Below, one piece after another: positions 42,412 through 51,309 of a stretch of DNA of 58,084 nt (position 1 is its first letter; each line of letters opens with the position of its first letter). The notes below the pieces were generated by a model. The model searched no databases and was not told where the DNA came from. It was given only the letters and a program-made list of their open reading frames with translations. The translations under genes were made by a program, and so were the position numbers. The stretch is from positions 1 to 58,084 of the forward strand of contig NZ_AOHX01000001.1 in NCBI RefSeq assembly GCF_000337735.1, read 5' to 3'. The stretch comes from Natronorubrum sulfidifaciens JCM 14089. GTDB lineage: Archaea > Halobacteriota > Halobacteria > Halobacteriales > Natrialbaceae.

Positions 42412-44427
42412 ATGACTGATGAGAACCGGCCCGGATTGATCATCCACGTGGCAGCCACCGACTCGAGTTCGCTCGAGAGACGGCTCCGCGAATCGACGAC
42501 CCTCGGCGTTCGATCGGTTTCACCGGAGGCTGCACTCGAGACCGTGTTCGGTTCCAAAACCGAAACTCGAGAGAAGGAAAGTTCGACATGTCCTGCCGGT
42601 GTCGTTGTCGAACTCGACTGTCCAACGCGGACGAAGGCGATACTCGAGCGTGCCACCACCCGGTATCCGGCTGCTCCGTCGGTCGTCGTTCCACCCTCGG
42701 GAAGCGAGACGCTCGCGGCGACCGCGCTACGGGCAGACGCAGACGAGTACATCCCCGCGGACCACGAGGATGATCCCATCGAACGGGTTCTCGAGACGCT
42801 TTCCTCGAGTCAGTCCACCGACACGGAGCCAGAGCAGACGGATCGAAAGTACCACCACATCCTCGCGAACGAACTGCCCGACGAGGCGTTCGTCCTCGCC
42901 GACGATGGGACCTACCTCAAGTCGAAAGTCCGCCCCGGAACGGCCGACCGCTACTCGGTCTCGGCTGACGAGTTGACTGGACACCGACTCGAGGACGTGT
43001 ATCCGGACGACACCGCAGCGAAGTTAGAAGGCTGTATCGACGAGACCCTCGAAACTGGCGATATCCAGTCGATCGAGTACACCGTCGAAGCGACCGACGG
43101 TCGCCGACGGTACGAGGGGCGTGTCGTCCCGATCGACGAACGGATCAATGGCCAACGGGCCGTCGTCTGGCTGGCACGCGATATCACCGAACGAGCCCGA
43201 CGCGAGCGACGACTGCGTTCACGACAGAACCAACTCGAAACGCTCAACAGGATCAATTCGGTCGTCGGGCAGGTTATCGAAACGCTGGTCGAAGCGCGCT
43301 CGAGAGATGCGATCGAACACGAGGTCTGTGCCCAACTCGTTGACTCGGAGCTGTACTGTGGGTCCTGGATCGCCGAGCGAACGGGCGAGGGTACGCTCAC
43401 CTACCGGAACGGGACGGGCAGTGCTGAAACGTACCTCGAATACGTTTCCGAGTCGGAGGTCGATCACGGGTGGCTCGCACGCCGCGCCGTCCAGACGGGA
43501 ACGATCCAGACACAGCCCGGACTGACGGAGAGCGAATCGGTTCCCGACCTGCTTCGGGAGGGCGCCCGCGAGGACGATGTGAAAGCCGCAATCGCCGTTC
43601 CGATCAGCTACAACGAATCGATCTACGGCGTCTTGACCGTCCTCGCAAGCCGTGAAGAAGCGTTTACTGAGGGTGAACAAGCCGGGTTCGGGCTGCTCGG
43701 TGAAACGATCGGGTTCACCATCATGGCCATGCGGAACCGCCAGTTGCTGTTTGCCGACACGGTCATCGAACTCGAGTTTCGAATCGACGGCGGCGACACC
43801 TTCTCGTTCGATCTCTCCAGAAAGTACGACTGTACCTGCTCACTCGAGTGGGCTGGAACGACATCGGGCGGACGGACGGTACAGTACGTTACAGTTGCAG
43901 GACTCGATTGTGAGACCGTCCTCGAGGCGGCAGACGCCCACGAGTCGGTCGAGGAGTGTCGACGGATACACGATGGCGGGGAGAGCTGTACGATCGAGTT
44001 GCGCCTCGCGGAGTCGGGTGTTCAGGCGCTTGCAAATCACGGGGCGACGATCAGAGAGATTACCGTCGAGGACGGAGTCAGCACCTGTCTGATCGAGGTC
44101 TCACAGGACGCGAACGTTCGAGAGATCGCGGACACACTAACTGTCGTCTACGAGAACGCCGAACTCGTTGCACGACGGGAAGTCGACCGCCCGGTCCGCA
44201 CGGCCGCCGAGCGGTGTAATCGAATCCTCGATCAGCTCACCGACCGACAGCTCACAACGTTGCGACTCGCATACTACAGCGGCTTTTTCGACTGGCCCCG
44301 AGAGAGCACGGGCGAAGAGATCGCCGAGTCGATGGACGTGACACCGCCGACAATGCACCAGCACCTCCGAAAGGGGCTCAAAACGGTTCTCGGTGAGTTC
44401 TTCGAAACAGATGGCGACGGACCGTAG
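42412..44427 (+). CDS. Bat-type sensor-regulator: receiver-like, PAS, GAF and HTH_10 domains
   Basis: The product has 671 residues from the ATG at 42412. Residues about 5-125 look like a degenerate receiver domain (GLIIHVAATDSSSLERRLRE, DEYIPADHEDDP), and a PAS domain follows at about 145-260 (DEAFVLADDGTYL, ARDITERARRERRLRSR). A GAF domain is at about 280-435 (KAAIAVPISYNESIYGVLTV), then the bacterio-opsin-activator domain (LEFRIDGGDTFSFDLSRKY). HTH_10 is at 610-665 (LTDRQLTTLRLAYYSGFFDWP, EEIAESMDVTPPTMHQHLRK). Haloarchaeal Bat proteins sense light or redox and control target genes directly. TACAC motifs lie on both sides. Confidence 0.9.
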   Translation: MTDENRPGLIIHVAATDSSSLERRLRESTTLGVRSVSPEAALETVFGSKTETREKESSTCPAGVVVELDCPTRTKAILERATTRYPAAPSVVVPPSGSETLAATALRADADEYIPADHEDDPIERVLETLSSSQSTDTEPEQTDRKYHHILANELPDEAFVLADDGTYLKSKVRPGTADRYSVSADELTGHRLEDVYPDDTAAKLEGCIDETLETGDIQSIEYTVEATDGRRRYEGRVVPIDERINGQRAVVWLARDITERARRERRLRSRQNQLETLNRINSVVGQVIETLVEARSRDAIEHEVCAQLVDSELYCGSWIAERTGEGTLTYRNGTGSAETYLEYVSESEVDHGWLARRAVQTGTIQTQPGLTESESVPDLLREGAREDDVKAAIAVPISYNESIYGVLTVLASREEAFTEGEQAGFGLLGETIGFTIMAMRNRQLLFADTVIELEFRIDGGDTFSFDLSRKYDCTCSLEWAGTTSGGRTVQYVTVAGLDCETVLEAADAHESVEECRRIHDGGESCTIELRLAESGVQALANHGATIREITVEDGVSTCLIEVSQDANVREIADTLTVVYENAELVARREVDRPVRTAAERCNRILDQLTDRQLTTLRLAYYSGFFDWPRESTGEEIAESMDVTPPTMHQHLRKGLKTVLGEFFETDGDGP

Positions 44428-44583
44428 CGGCGGTGTGAGCGGTCCGGGAGCAGGTCGTGTTTCGAAGTGGAAGACGGGTTTTGCGATCGCCGACGGTGCG
44501 GGAACGTCACATCCCGATAGCGTGGTCCCAGTCACCACCCACCGAATGTATCACGAAAGCCGACACTCACGAGATAATAACTG

Positions 44584-44597
44584 TACACTATGTAAAC
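44584..44597. promoter_or_regulatory. TACACTATGTAAAC operator-like site
   Basis: It matches the two repeats at 42133 and 42151 in 12 of 14 bases and lies about 100 bases before the small gene at 44697. Confidence 0.4.
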
Positions 44598-44696
44598 CCA
44601 AATGGCGATACAGAAAAGTCGACATTCTCCGAATAGGATGGAGACAGCGAGTACGTTCAGAGTGGTGCCCAACACTCGATCGGTGGAGGCCCAGCC

Positions 44697-44960
44697 GTGA
44701 TTGTGGACGCCCCCATCGAGACGCTTTATAAAGGATCGGACGGCCGCTACTACACAGACCACCAACTCACGAAGCGACTCGAGAGCGAGCGGTGGAAACG
44801 CTGTATTCGACAGCAAGAGCCGGATCGGCAACTGGTGGAGACAAGCGACGGATGCTTACTGCTGTTGACGGCCACTGACGTCCTCCCCGAGTGGGCAGAA
44901 CTCCGTATCGACGACCGCGGCGCTCGAGTCGTCGATACGCGGGGTCCGCGGCCAAAATAG
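44697..44960 (+). CDS. Small conserved protein, unknown function
   Basis: The 87-residue protein starts with GTG (a second GTG two codons later is possible). It reads IVDAPIETLYKGSDGRYYTD then LTKRLESERWKRCIRQQEPD, LLLLTATDVLPEWAELRIDD. Charged and beta-rich, with a single Cys and no membrane segment. A TACAC-type motif in its upstream region suggests control by the Bat-type regulator next door. Not a family I can name. Confidence 0.6.
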   Translation: MIVDAPIETLYKGSDGRYYTDHQLTKRLESERWKRCIRQQEPDRQLVETSDGCLLLLTATDVLPEWAELRIDDRGARVVDTRGPRPK

Positions 44961-45028
44961 TCGAACCGCTCGCCATCGAGTCCGCCGGCGCTCGCTGTTC
45001 AACTAGTCCGCCGACGGCAGGAAGCTGA

Positions 45029-45382
45029 CTACTCGTCGTCGTCGTGTTCGTCCTCACCGCGGACGAAGCCGGCCTGCGAGTCGCCACACTGTTCGCTGAT
45101 ATCCACGCTGGGTCCTTCGATGAGCGCTTCGAAATCGTCGACATCGTCGTACTGATCGCGGTAGACGAGTGCTGCCTTTCCCATCGACGTGATCTCGTAC
45201 AGTCCAGATCGTTCCGCCGGTCCGATCTTCCGTACAAGGCCGTAATCTTCGAGCACCGGGAGACGGGTGTTGATGTTCTTGCGGCTCTTTCCAGTGTGTG
45301 CAGCGAGATTCGTCGCGACGTTTCGTCCTTTGTCCTCGAGCTCTTCGAGGACCAAGAAATCAGTAGGTTGGCGGAGTTTCAC
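45029..45382 (-). CDS. PhiH1 repressor-like winged-helix protein
   Basis: The 117-residue protein has FLVLEELEDKGRNVATNLAA, then the recognition helix TGKSRKNINTRLPVLEDYG and GLVRKIGPAERSGLYEITSM. This is the phage PhiH1-repressor-like winged helix common in haloarchaea. Its acidic tail (GEDEHDDDE) is typical of halophiles. It is alone; AT-rich DNA upstream (about 45400-45425) contains its promoter. No phage gene is near, so it is likely a chromosomal regulator. Confidence 0.85.
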   Translation of the reverse strand: MKLRQPTDFLVLEELEDKGRNVATNLAAHTGKSRKNINTRLPVLEDYGLVRKIGPAERSGLYEITSMGKAALVYRDQYDDVDDFEALIEGPSVDISEQCGDSQAGFVRGEDEHDDDE

Positions 45383-45499
45383 TATCGTTCACTCTCATCA
45401 ACTACTATATTTCCAGTGGTAACTAATACTTTCGACTTCACCGTTTGTGTTTTATCAAACGCGGATTACCGGGTTCACGGAACGAAACAGCGTTCACAG

Positions 45500-46321
45500 T
45501 CAGGGTTCATCGCGCTCGAGTAAGCCGACACCGACCGACTCGAGCCAGCACAACAGCGTCGCAACCTCGGCGGGCGAGTCTACTCGACAGGAGGCCGCAG
45601 ACGGTTCGTCGCCGCCAACGCGGACACCGATGCCGTCGGGTTCGACCGTCCGGAACGCCGATTCGTCGGTGACATCGTCGCCGATATAGATCGACACTGT
45701 CCCTGGTGGCATCTCCGAAGCGATCAGCTCGACCGCGTTTCCCTTGCCCCAGGGGACCGATGGTCCGATTTCGAAGATCCGTTTCCCACCCGACACCTCG
45801 AGAGCATCACCACCGATCCGATCGACGACCGCATGTGTGTCTCGGCGAACGACCGGCCACAGAGCGGGCGGGACGGACCTGACGTGGACCGTTCCCGTCA
45901 GTCGCTTGTTTTCGATCCGGCAGTTCGGCACCGGCTCGAGCACTGTCTCGAGTGTCGCACACACCGCCTCGAGTCGTGACATCCGTTTGCGAGCGGCCGG
46001 GTGAACCATAACCGATCCCTCCCGCGAGAGTTCAAGTCCGTGGTTGCCGGCGTACGTCGTCGGGCCGTCGATGCGGTCGCGAACGTCCGCCAGTGCACGG
46101 CCGCTGACGATCGCCGTCGAGACGGCTGGAGTCGACGCAAGCGACGCCAGCGCGGCTTCGTGCTCCGGCAGCGGCTTCGCCTCGTCCGGGTCCTCGACGA
46201 TCGGTGCGAGCGTCCCATCGAAGTCCAGACAGAGCAGGAGGTGAGATGCCGCCGTAAGCGTCGACCGGAGTCGTGTCCGCTGTTGTTCGATCGGTCGAGG
46301 AGGGGATGTCGACGACATCAA
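45500..46321 (-). CDS. otsB: Trehalose-6-phosphate phosphatase (OtsB)
   Basis: The 273-residue HAD phosphatase removes phosphate from trehalose-6-phosphate. It shows CLDFDGTLAPIVEDPDEA near residues 33-50 (nucleophile Asp and Asp-x-Asp), TAIVSGRALADVRDR near 71, YAGNHGLELSREG near 91 and SIYIGDDVTDESAF near 219 for Mg binding. Its start lies next to the otsA stop, on the same strand, giving a two-gene trehalose operon. Trehalose would serve as a compatible solute or stress protectant. Confidence 0.93.
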   Translation of the reverse strand: MMSSTSPPRPIEQQRTRLRSTLTAASHLLLCLDFDGTLAPIVEDPDEAKPLPEHEAALASLASTPAVSTAIVSGRALADVRDRIDGPTTYAGNHGLELSREGSVMVHPAARKRMSRLEAVCATLETVLEPVPNCRIENKRLTGTVHVRSVPPALWPVVRRDTHAVVDRIGGDALEVSGGKRIFEIGPSVPWGKGNAVELIASEMPPGTVSIYIGDDVTDESAFRTVEPDGIGVRVGGDEPSAASCRVDSPAEVATLLCWLESVGVGLLERDEP

Positions 46322-48067
46322 TTACACCGACGACGATGGTTCGTGGGGGCCAAACTCCATGTCCGAATCGGAGTCGGTATCACGGTCCGCCCCCGAATCG
46401 GTGTCTCGAGTCGAATCTGAACGGTGTCGCTCGGTTTTGACGGCACGAATCCAGTCGAACTGGGTTTTCATCCACCACTCGAGGTTGCCGTCGAAGACCC
46501 GATTTCGGAGCGTGTTCATCCGGCGTTTCCGTTCGTGAGCGGGCAGTGAGACGGCCCGCTCGAGTTGGTGGGCGAAGCCGTCGATATCGGTCGGATCGAT
46601 GGTGAGCGCCTGCGAGCCGAGCGTCTCGTGTGCGCCAGTTTCCTGGCTCAACACCAACGTCCCATCGCCGTCGACGCTCGCCGCGACGTACTCCTGGGCG
46701 ACCAGATTCATGCCGTCGACCAGTGGACTGACGACCATCAGGTCTGCACGCCGATACAGCGCACAGAGCTCCGTGGCCGTGAGGTAGTCTTCAGTGTAGA
46801 CGATCGGGTCCCAGTCTTGGATTCCGAATCGCTGATTGATCCGCTTGACCTCGCTTCGGACGAGTTCGCCGTGTCGTTCGTACGTCTGAATCTCGGTTCT
46901 GGATGGTGTCGCCGTCTGTACGAACGTGAACTCGCCGTGCCAAGATGGATTCCACTCGAGGAACCGTTCGATCGCGGCGAGCCGTTCGGGAATCCCTTTC
47001 GTGTAATCGAGCCGGTCGACACCGAGGCCGATCACCGTCTCGCGTTCGATGTCGTATCGCTCGAGCAGCGACGAGAGCTGTGATGAGCCACTCGACCGTG
47101 CGTTCCGGTCGTAGGATTCGGTATCGACACCCATCGGTGTCGCGACAACGCGGGTCGTCTCGCCATCGTACGTGACGGTCCGTTGTCCCCAATCGACAGC
47201 GGCAGCCGGAAGTGACCGGTCGACGCAGTCGAGAAAGCGCTCGACGTATCGGTCGACGTGAAAGCCAAGCAGATCGTTCCCAAGCAGCCCCTCGAGAAGA
47301 CGGCGGCCCGCAGGACAGTGCTGGAACGTCGCCGCAGTCGGCCACGGAATATGCCAGAACTGGGCGACAGTGGTCGACCGTGGGACAGTTTCCCGAATCA
47401 TCCGCGACGCGAGTGCGAAGTGATAGTCCTGTAGCCAGACGACCGAGTCGGCCGTCGCATGTTCGCAGACTGCCTCGGCGAAGCGCTCGTTGACCGTTCG
47501 GTACCACTCGAGGTCGTTCGATCGGTGTTCGACGAGGTCTGTAAATCCGTGGCACAACGGCCAGAGAACGCGATTGCTGAACCCGTAGTAGTAGGAGTCG
47601 ACCGCTTCGTCCGACAGATCGATTCGCTGAAGGGTGTACGACGGGTCGTCCGGCGGAACGGCCACGCAGTTTTGCTCGTCGGCGACGTCGAAATCAGCGT
47701 CGCCGTCACCCCAGGCGATCCAGGTTCCCGCAGACTGCTTGAGAACGGGGTCGAGCCCGGCAGTGAGGCCGCCAGTCGGTTCGTCAACCGTGATCGAACG
47801 GTCGCCGGACTCGGCAGTCGGTTCGGGGGCTGCCCCGTCGGTCCGCGTCTCAACGGTAGCGGTGGCAGCCGACTGGTCATCACCGGCGGCCGACGCCGCG
47901 TCGTCGTACTCGTGACGGTACGGTTGGCGGTTCGAGACGACGATCAGGGAACTGGGACAGGTCGGGCCGTCTGCCCGTGATTCAGTAGTCTCACGGCCGC
48001 GTCGGTCAGCACGTGAGTGTCGGTCGCTTGGAGACGTCAACGACAGTCGCTCGTCGATAACTCGCAT
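46322..48067 (-). CDS. otsA: Trehalose-6-phosphate synthase (OtsA, GT20)
   Basis: The 581-residue retaining glycosyltransferase makes trehalose-6-phosphate from a nucleotide-glucose and glucose-6-phosphate. VWLQDYHFALASRMI near 211, FWHIPWPTAATFQHCPAGR, LLGFHVDRYVERFLDCVDRS, GLGVDRLDYTKGIPERLAAI near 343 and SPLVDGMNLVAQEYVA near 445 are all GT20 motifs. The first part carries an acidic insert (about 55-110: SAAGDDQSAATATVETRTDG) between the opening SLIVVSNRQPYRHE and the body, and the last 40 residues are acidic too. These make it longer than the usual 470 residues. otsB follows at once. Confidence 0.93.
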   Translation of the reverse strand: MRVIDERLSLTSPSDRHSRADRRGRETTESRADGPTCPSSLIVVSNRQPYRHEYDDAASAAGDDQSAATATVETRTDGAAPEPTAESGDRSITVDEPTGGLTAGLDPVLKQSAGTWIAWGDGDADFDVADEQNCVAVPPDDPSYTLQRIDLSDEAVDSYYYGFSNRVLWPLCHGFTDLVEHRSNDLEWYRTVNERFAEAVCEHATADSVVWLQDYHFALASRMIRETVPRSTTVAQFWHIPWPTAATFQHCPAGRRLLEGLLGNDLLGFHVDRYVERFLDCVDRSLPAAAVDWGQRTVTYDGETTRVVATPMGVDTESYDRNARSSGSSQLSSLLERYDIERETVIGLGVDRLDYTKGIPERLAAIERFLEWNPSWHGEFTFVQTATPSRTEIQTYERHGELVRSEVKRINQRFGIQDWDPIVYTEDYLTATELCALYRRADLMVVSPLVDGMNLVAQEYVAASVDGDGTLVLSQETGAHETLGSQALTIDPTDIDGFAHQLERAVSLPAHERKRRMNTLRNRVFDGNLEWWMKTQFDWIRAVKTERHRSDSTRDTDSGADRDTDSDSDMEFGPHEPSSSV

Positions 48068-48255
48068 TCGCTGCTATTGCACAGCCTCGTCTCGGGTTGG
48101 TTCGCGGCCTGCACCCGCATGGGTATCTAATAGCGTCCCGATACTGACCGAAATGGAGTGACGATCTACGCAACGTGACTATCCAGCGATCCTGACAGCC
48201 GATCGGCAGCGACTCATGACCAAACGTTCTTTCGGCCGATACCCGAATCGACGGT

Positions 48256-49455
48256 ATGGACGCTCCGTTCGCGACCCGAATACGCGACTGCAAACGCCGG
48301 CTTGAGGATGTCGACGCGGCGCTTTTGATCTGCTTTCCGAGCCCAAACCTGACCTACCTCACCGGATTCGAGGAGACGCCGTCGGAACGTCACCTGTTGT
48401 TGTTCGTTCCACGGACCGGCGATCCGGTTTTCGTCGCCCCAGCGATGTACGACCAACAGCTTGCAAGCTTGCCACTCGACTGTCGGTTCTGGAACGACGG
48501 CGACGATCCCGTCGAACTCGTCGACGATGTTCTCGAGGAGATCCTTGACCAGCCTCGTGGCGAACGGCAGACAACTGCTCGTGATTCCGCCGACCGATCG
48601 ACAGCCGACGACACGACGCTCCTCGTCGACGATCGGCTCTGGGCGACGTTCTCACAGGACCTCCGCGCCTGTGTCCCGAACGCGACGTTCGGGCTTGCGA
48701 GTACCGTCCTCGAGGAGGTTCGAATCCGTAAAGACGCCCGCGAACTCGACGCGCTCCGGCGGGCCGGGGCGGTCGCTGACCGCGTCTCACTCGAGGTTCG
48801 CTCGCGCGGGGAGGATTTGATCGGGATGAGCGAGAGGGAACTGGCGGGTGAGATTGAACGGCTCCTCGCATCCGCTGGCGGCGGTGAGCCGGCGTTTTCG
48901 ACGATCGTCGCGTCGGGGCCGAACGGCGCTCGGCCACACCACCACAGCAGCGACCGACCGATCGAGGTAGGCGATCCGATCGTACTGGATTTCGGTGCGT
49001 TCGTCGCGGCGGACCTCGAGGGTGGAACAGGTCGGTATCCGGGCGATCAGACGCGAACGATGGTGGTTGGCGAGCCCCCAGCCAAGTACAGGCAGGTGCA
49101 TGAAACCGTACTGCACGCCCAACAGGCCGCCATCGACGCCGTCGAACCCGGTGTCACCGCCGGCAGCATCGACCGCGCCGCACGGTCGGTCATCGAGGAC
49201 GCCGGCTACGGCGACGCGTTCGTCCACCGAACCGGGCACGGCGTTGGCCTCGAGGTCCACGAGCCACCCTACATCGTCGACGGCAACGACCGCGAACTCG
49301 AGCCCGGAATGGTGTTCAGCGTCGAACCGGGGATCTATCTCGAGGGCGAGTTCGGTGTCAGAATCGAAGACCTCGTCGTCGTCACCGACGACGGCGCTGA
49401 ACGGCTCAACGACTCGCCACGCGGCTGGGCTACCGGCTCGGTGGGCGAACAGTAG
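48256..49455 (+). CDS. M24 family metallopeptidase (Xaa-Pro dipeptidase-like)
   Basis: The 399-residue protein has an N-terminal creatinase-like domain (CFPSPNLTYLTGFEETPSERHL) and a pita-bread domain. Metal ligands: Asp in IVLDFGAFVAADLEG and in PGDQTRTMVVGEP, His in HRTGHGVGLEVHEPP and Glu in VEPGIYLEGEFGVRIED. The enzyme would cut Xaa-Pro dipeptides or oligopeptides in the cytoplasm. It converges on orc1, with two origin recognition boxes in the 105-base gap between. Confidence 0.92.
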   Translation: MDAPFATRIRDCKRRLEDVDAALLICFPSPNLTYLTGFEETPSERHLLLFVPRTGDPVFVAPAMYDQQLASLPLDCRFWNDGDDPVELVDDVLEEILDQPRGERQTTARDSADRSTADDTTLLVDDRLWATFSQDLRACVPNATFGLASTVLEEVRIRKDARELDALRRAGAVADRVSLEVRSRGEDLIGMSERELAGEIERLLASAGGGEPAFSTIVASGPNGARPHHHSSDRPIEVGDPIVLDFGAFVAADLEGGTGRYPGDQTRTMVVGEPPAKYRQVHETVLHAQQAAIDAVEPGVTAGSIDRAARSVIEDAGYGDAFVHRTGHGVGLEVHEPPYIVDGNDRELEPGMVFSVEPGIYLEGEFGVRIEDLVVVTDDGAERLNDSPRGWATGSVGEQ

Positions 49456-49467
49456 ATCACCTCGAAG

Positions 49468-49490
49468 ACACCCGGTTTCCGGTGAAACGA
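49468..49490 (+). repeat. Origin recognition box beyond the 3' end of orc1
   Basis: ACACCCGGTTTCCGGTGAAACGA is a full ORB (G-string plus dyad), same orientation as those upstream of orc1. It lies 13 bases after the M24 stop. Confidence 0.75.
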
Positions 49491-49527
49491 CCGAACGAAG
49501 GGGCGGCGACGAGCCGATCGGACAGGA

Positions 49528-49543
49528 CGTTTCCGGTGAAATG
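49528..49543 (+). repeat. Partial origin recognition box beyond orc1
   Basis: CGTTTCCGGTGAAATG keeps the ORB dyad without the G-string, 38 bases from the previous box. Confidence 0.65.
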
Positions 49544-49560
49544 TGCGAGAAAGGTACCGA

Positions 49561-50766
49561 CTACGTCTCGTCCGTCTCGACGAGCACTTTCCGGACGACG
49601 TCAGGGTCCTCGAGTAACTGATGTTCAGTGTAACTCCCCTCCGCACTCCCACCGCTCTGTCGGGACTGTTCGATGATATCGAGAAACGCGTGTTCTTTCA
49701 GCAGATCCCGAACACGGCGCAACGAGAGCGTATCGGAGCCTTCCTGACGACAGATCTCCTCGTAGACATCGTAGATACGTGTCGTCCGGAACCCGTCTTC
49801 GTCCGTGCTGTTGAGTGCAAGCACCGCAAGCGCCTGCAAGACGTACCGTGAGTGTGGCGTCGATCCCCGAATGAGCTCTCGAAACCGATCAGTTTCGGCC
49901 CGCTCACGGGCCTGCACGACGTACTCTTCGCGGACGGTTTCGTTCCCGGTTGACTGTGCGATCTCACCCGCATACCGAAGGATGTCGATCGCCTTCCGCG
50001 CGTCGCCGTGTTCTCGAGCGGCCAGTGCCGCAGCGCGCGGGATCACAGACGAGTCGAGGACCCCGTTTTTGAACGCATCGCTGCGAGCCTGCATGATCTC
50101 GCGGAGTTGATTGGCGTCGTACGGCGGGAAGACGAACTCGCGTTCACAGAGACTGGATTTGACGCGCTCGTCCATCCGATCTTTGTACTTGATCTTGTTG
50201 CTGATCCCGATCACACCAATCTTACACGACTCGAGTTTGCCGGCCTCGCCCGCACGCGAGAGTTGCATGAGAATGTCGTCGTCATCGAGTTTGTCGACCT
50301 CGTCTAAAATAATGAGGACGACCTCGTACTGGGTATCGAGAACCTTCCAGAGGCGCTTGTAGTACGTCGACGTGCTGAGTCCTTTATCAGGGATCTTGAT
50401 ATCAGTGACAGCAGAGTCGTTCAGCGAATGCGCGATCGTCTGGACCGCCTGTGTCTCCGTACTGTCTTGTGCGCAGTCGACGTACGTGAACTCGGCCGTG
50501 ACACCCTCTTCTTTGGCAACACGGACGAGTCGTTCGGAGATATGTTTGGCACAGAGCGATTTGCCGGTGCCAGTTTTCCCATAGATGAGCAGATTGCTTG
50601 GGCTTTGGCCGAAGATTGCCGGATTAACTGCGTTTGCGAGCTCAGCAATCTCGTCGTCTCGGCCAACGATCCGCCCCTCCTCCGGGAGGTGATTGATCTC
50701 GAGCAGTTCTTTGTTCTCGAAGATAGGATCGTCACGGGTAAAGAGGTCATCGCCGGAACTCGACAT
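49561..50766 (-). CDS. orc1: Orc1/Cdc6 replication initiator ATPase
   Basis: The 401-residue AAA+ protein binds origin boxes and helps load the MCM helicase. Walker A is YGKTGTGKSLCAKHISERL near 62, Walker B VVLIILDEVDKLDDDDIL near 147 and sensor-1 KIGVIGISNKIK near 182. Arg residues follow in VKSSLCEREFVFPPYDANQL. A C-terminal winged helix spans about 300-400 (PHSRYVLQALAVLALNS, RVRDLLKEHAFLDIIEQ). The gene reads away from the origin, its ATG only about 10 bases from an ORB, so it is probably autoregulated. This is the primary oriC1-type arrangement. Confidence 0.95.
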   Translation of the reverse strand: MSSSGDDLFTRDDPIFENKELLEINHLPEEGRIVGRDDEIAELANAVNPAIFGQSPSNLLIYGKTGTGKSLCAKHISERLVRVAKEEGVTAEFTYVDCAQDSTETQAVQTIAHSLNDSAVTDIKIPDKGLSTSTYYKRLWKVLDTQYEVVLIILDEVDKLDDDDILMQLSRAGEAGKLESCKIGVIGISNKIKYKDRMDERVKSSLCEREFVFPPYDANQLREIMQARSDAFKNGVLDSSVIPRAAALAAREHGDARKAIDILRYAGEIAQSTGNETVREEYVVQARERAETDRFRELIRGSTPHSRYVLQALAVLALNSTDEDGFRTTRIYDVYEEICRQEGSDTLSLRRVRDLLKEHAFLDIIEQSRQSGGSAEGSYTEHQLLEDPDVVRKVLVETDET

Positions 50767-50775
50767 GGATCATAG

Positions 50776-50797
50776 ACACCACGTTTCCGGTGAAACG
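50776..50797 (+). repeat. ORB 1
   Basis: ACACCACGTTTCCGGTGAAACG, with the full dyad, 10 bases upstream of the orc1 ATG. Confidence 0.9.
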
Positions 50798-50910
50798 TCT
50801 TTACTGTTTGGGATTGGAGCCGGCAAACCGTTGAGAGTGGAATAATAGGGAGTTAGAGGCGCTCTCGAGAAGGTACATAAGCAAACTGGTAGCTCGGTGG
50901 AAATTGGAGC

Positions 50911-50938
50911 ACACACACACCACGTTTCCGGTGAAACG
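50911..50938 (+). repeat. ORB 2, long G-string
   Basis: ACACACACACCACG is followed by TTTCCGGTGAAACG. Among the strongest boxes. Confidence 0.9.
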
Positions 50939-50954
50939 GAAAATAGGTGGGTTC

Positions 50955-50972
50955 GGGTTCCAGTGGAAACGG
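50955..50972 (+). repeat. Degenerate ORB
   Basis: GGGTTCCAGTGGAAACGG keeps the dyad pattern with mismatches. Confidence 0.45.
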
Positions 50973-50980
50973 GGGTTCGG

Positions 50981-51000
50981 ATTCACCGGAAACCGGGTGT
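50981..51000 (-). repeat. ORB in reverse orientation
   Basis: ATTCACCGGAAACCGGGTGT points the opposite way to the other boxes on this side. Confidence 0.75.
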
Positions 51001-51136
51001 GTTGAATACGACTCATTGAGGAAGCGGCCTATGAGAGGTTCTAGGCAGGAATTACGGACAATAAGCAGAAAACAGAAGAGCTCGAGACGTCTCGAGTTGG
51101 GCTGACCTCAACAGAACGAGCTCGATTGCAGTCAGT

Positions 51137-51170
51137 AGACCACGTGACCACAGAGCAGACCACGTGACCA
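51137..51170. repeat. Two direct repeats inside the origin
   Basis: AGACCACGTGACCA occurs at 51137 and 51157, a 20-bp period, with a CACGTG palindrome in each. Not an ORB; role unknown. Confidence 0.7.
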
Positions 51171-51290
51171 ACGAACAACTGAGCCACAGAGCGACGAGAA
51201 CAGCACTACTGTGGAAATTCATCGTGTGAGTTCAGATGAGAGTACGATAACCGACAGAACAACTCGTGGTGAGACGCCACACTCGAGAGC

Positions 51291-51305
51291 GATTTCCGGT
51301 GAATT
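51291..51305 (+). repeat. Mini-ORB
   Basis: GATTTCCGGTGAATT has the ORB dyad only, at the edge of the unwinding region. Confidence 0.6.
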
Positions 51306-51309
51306 GTCC

